From positions 1-32,933 of the forward strand of contig CANCHK010000021.1 in NCBI GenBank assembly GCA_947377865.1: 32,933 nucleotides of DNA, given 5' to 3'. A program made the translations under genes and the position numbers. This stretch comes from Opitutia bacterium. Its GTDB lineage: Bacteria; Verrucomicrobiota; Verrucomicrobiia; Opitutales; UBA953. The notes below the pieces were generated by a model. That model had not been told where the DNA came from. It made no database searches and saw only the letters and a list, made by a program, of their open reading frames with translations. Below are positions 32,831 to 32,933 of this stretch, in pieces (positions within the stretch are counted from its first letter, which is position 1; every line of letters starts with the position of its first letter).

Positions 32831-32933
32831 GCCATACACTATAAGCCGGATTCTGTCCTTGGGCGGCTCTCGCCGATCCCCTGCGCGTTCATTTCTCTGA
32901 CCTTGCGGACCCGCCTTGCGGCGGTGCGACAAC
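32831..32933 (-). ncRNA. rnpB: RNase P RNA, 3' part (window edge)
   Basis: The minus strand reads GACAGAATCCGGCTTATAG near its 3' end, the highly conserved sequence of bacterial RNase P RNA just before the closing P1 helix. GC-rich hairpins upstream (CCGCCGCAAGGCGG, GCGAGAGCCGC) fit its domains. The RNA continues beyond the window. The exact 3' end is not defined. The ribozyme matures tRNA 5' ends. Confidence 0.92.

Overview
The window is a GC-rich, tightly packed chromosomal segment of a Gram-negative bacterium. It has an LpxI-type lipid A step, an ArnT/PMT-like membrane glycosyltransferase, PanB, GpsA, NadD-RsfS and a His-gene block. The mix of a divergent 515-residue PurA, TPR proteins, a GYF_2/GTPase/GAP1-like operon and mostly Shine-Dalgarno-free starts suggests Verrucomicrobiota (Opitutae-like). 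That placement is an inference from gene content, not proven. I see no insertion sequences, prophage or CRISPR array, and no gene-free stretch longer than about 300 bases.

Layout. 1-1019: 3' part of an unrecognised gene with a PH-like C-terminus. 1024-2844: divergent pair of a PARG-like macrodomain protein and a histone-deacetylase-fold protein. 2845-6376 (minus): MgtA-type Mg2+ ATPase, PTS EIIA-like protein and a small unknown protein, probably one operon. 6470-9484 (minus): divergent PurA and a TPR protein. 9536-11762 (minus): panB-gpsA-SET methyltransferase, joined by ATGA overlaps. 11829-14189: small membrane protein, lpxI (minus), nadD and rsfS with a lysine-rich histone-like tail. 14209-14285: tRNA with CAU anticodon (minus). 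14347-21779 (minus): four-gene operon of GTPase, GAP1-like membrane protein, large coiled-coil membrane protein and GYF_2 membrane protein. 21898-22991: ECF sigma factor and a putative membrane anti-sigma, divergent from the GTPase operon. 23043-28507: ptsI, hisC, hisB, hisH, citrate synthase. 28500-31662: GT2 glycosyltransferase, PMT/ArnT-like glycosyltransferase and PIG-L deacetylase. 31849-32766: secreted unknown protein. 32792-32821: bidirectional terminator, then the 3' end of rnpB on the minus strand.

The strongest candidate for a little-described system is 14347-22991. It has a zinc-ribbon GTPase carrying G1, G3 and G4 motifs, a GAP1-N2-like partner, two further membrane proteins and a divergent sigma/anti-sigma pair. 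The architecture fits the GTPase-centred conflict or signalling systems predicted in silico, but nothing in the sequence proves its role. A second theme is the number of protein- or sugar-modifying enzymes of eukaryote-like families (macrodomain, HDAC-fold, SET, PIG-L), plus a histone-H1-like tail on RsfS. A third is a partial PTS (EI and one EIIA) with no sugar permease in view, the EIIA sitting directly behind a Mg2+ pump.
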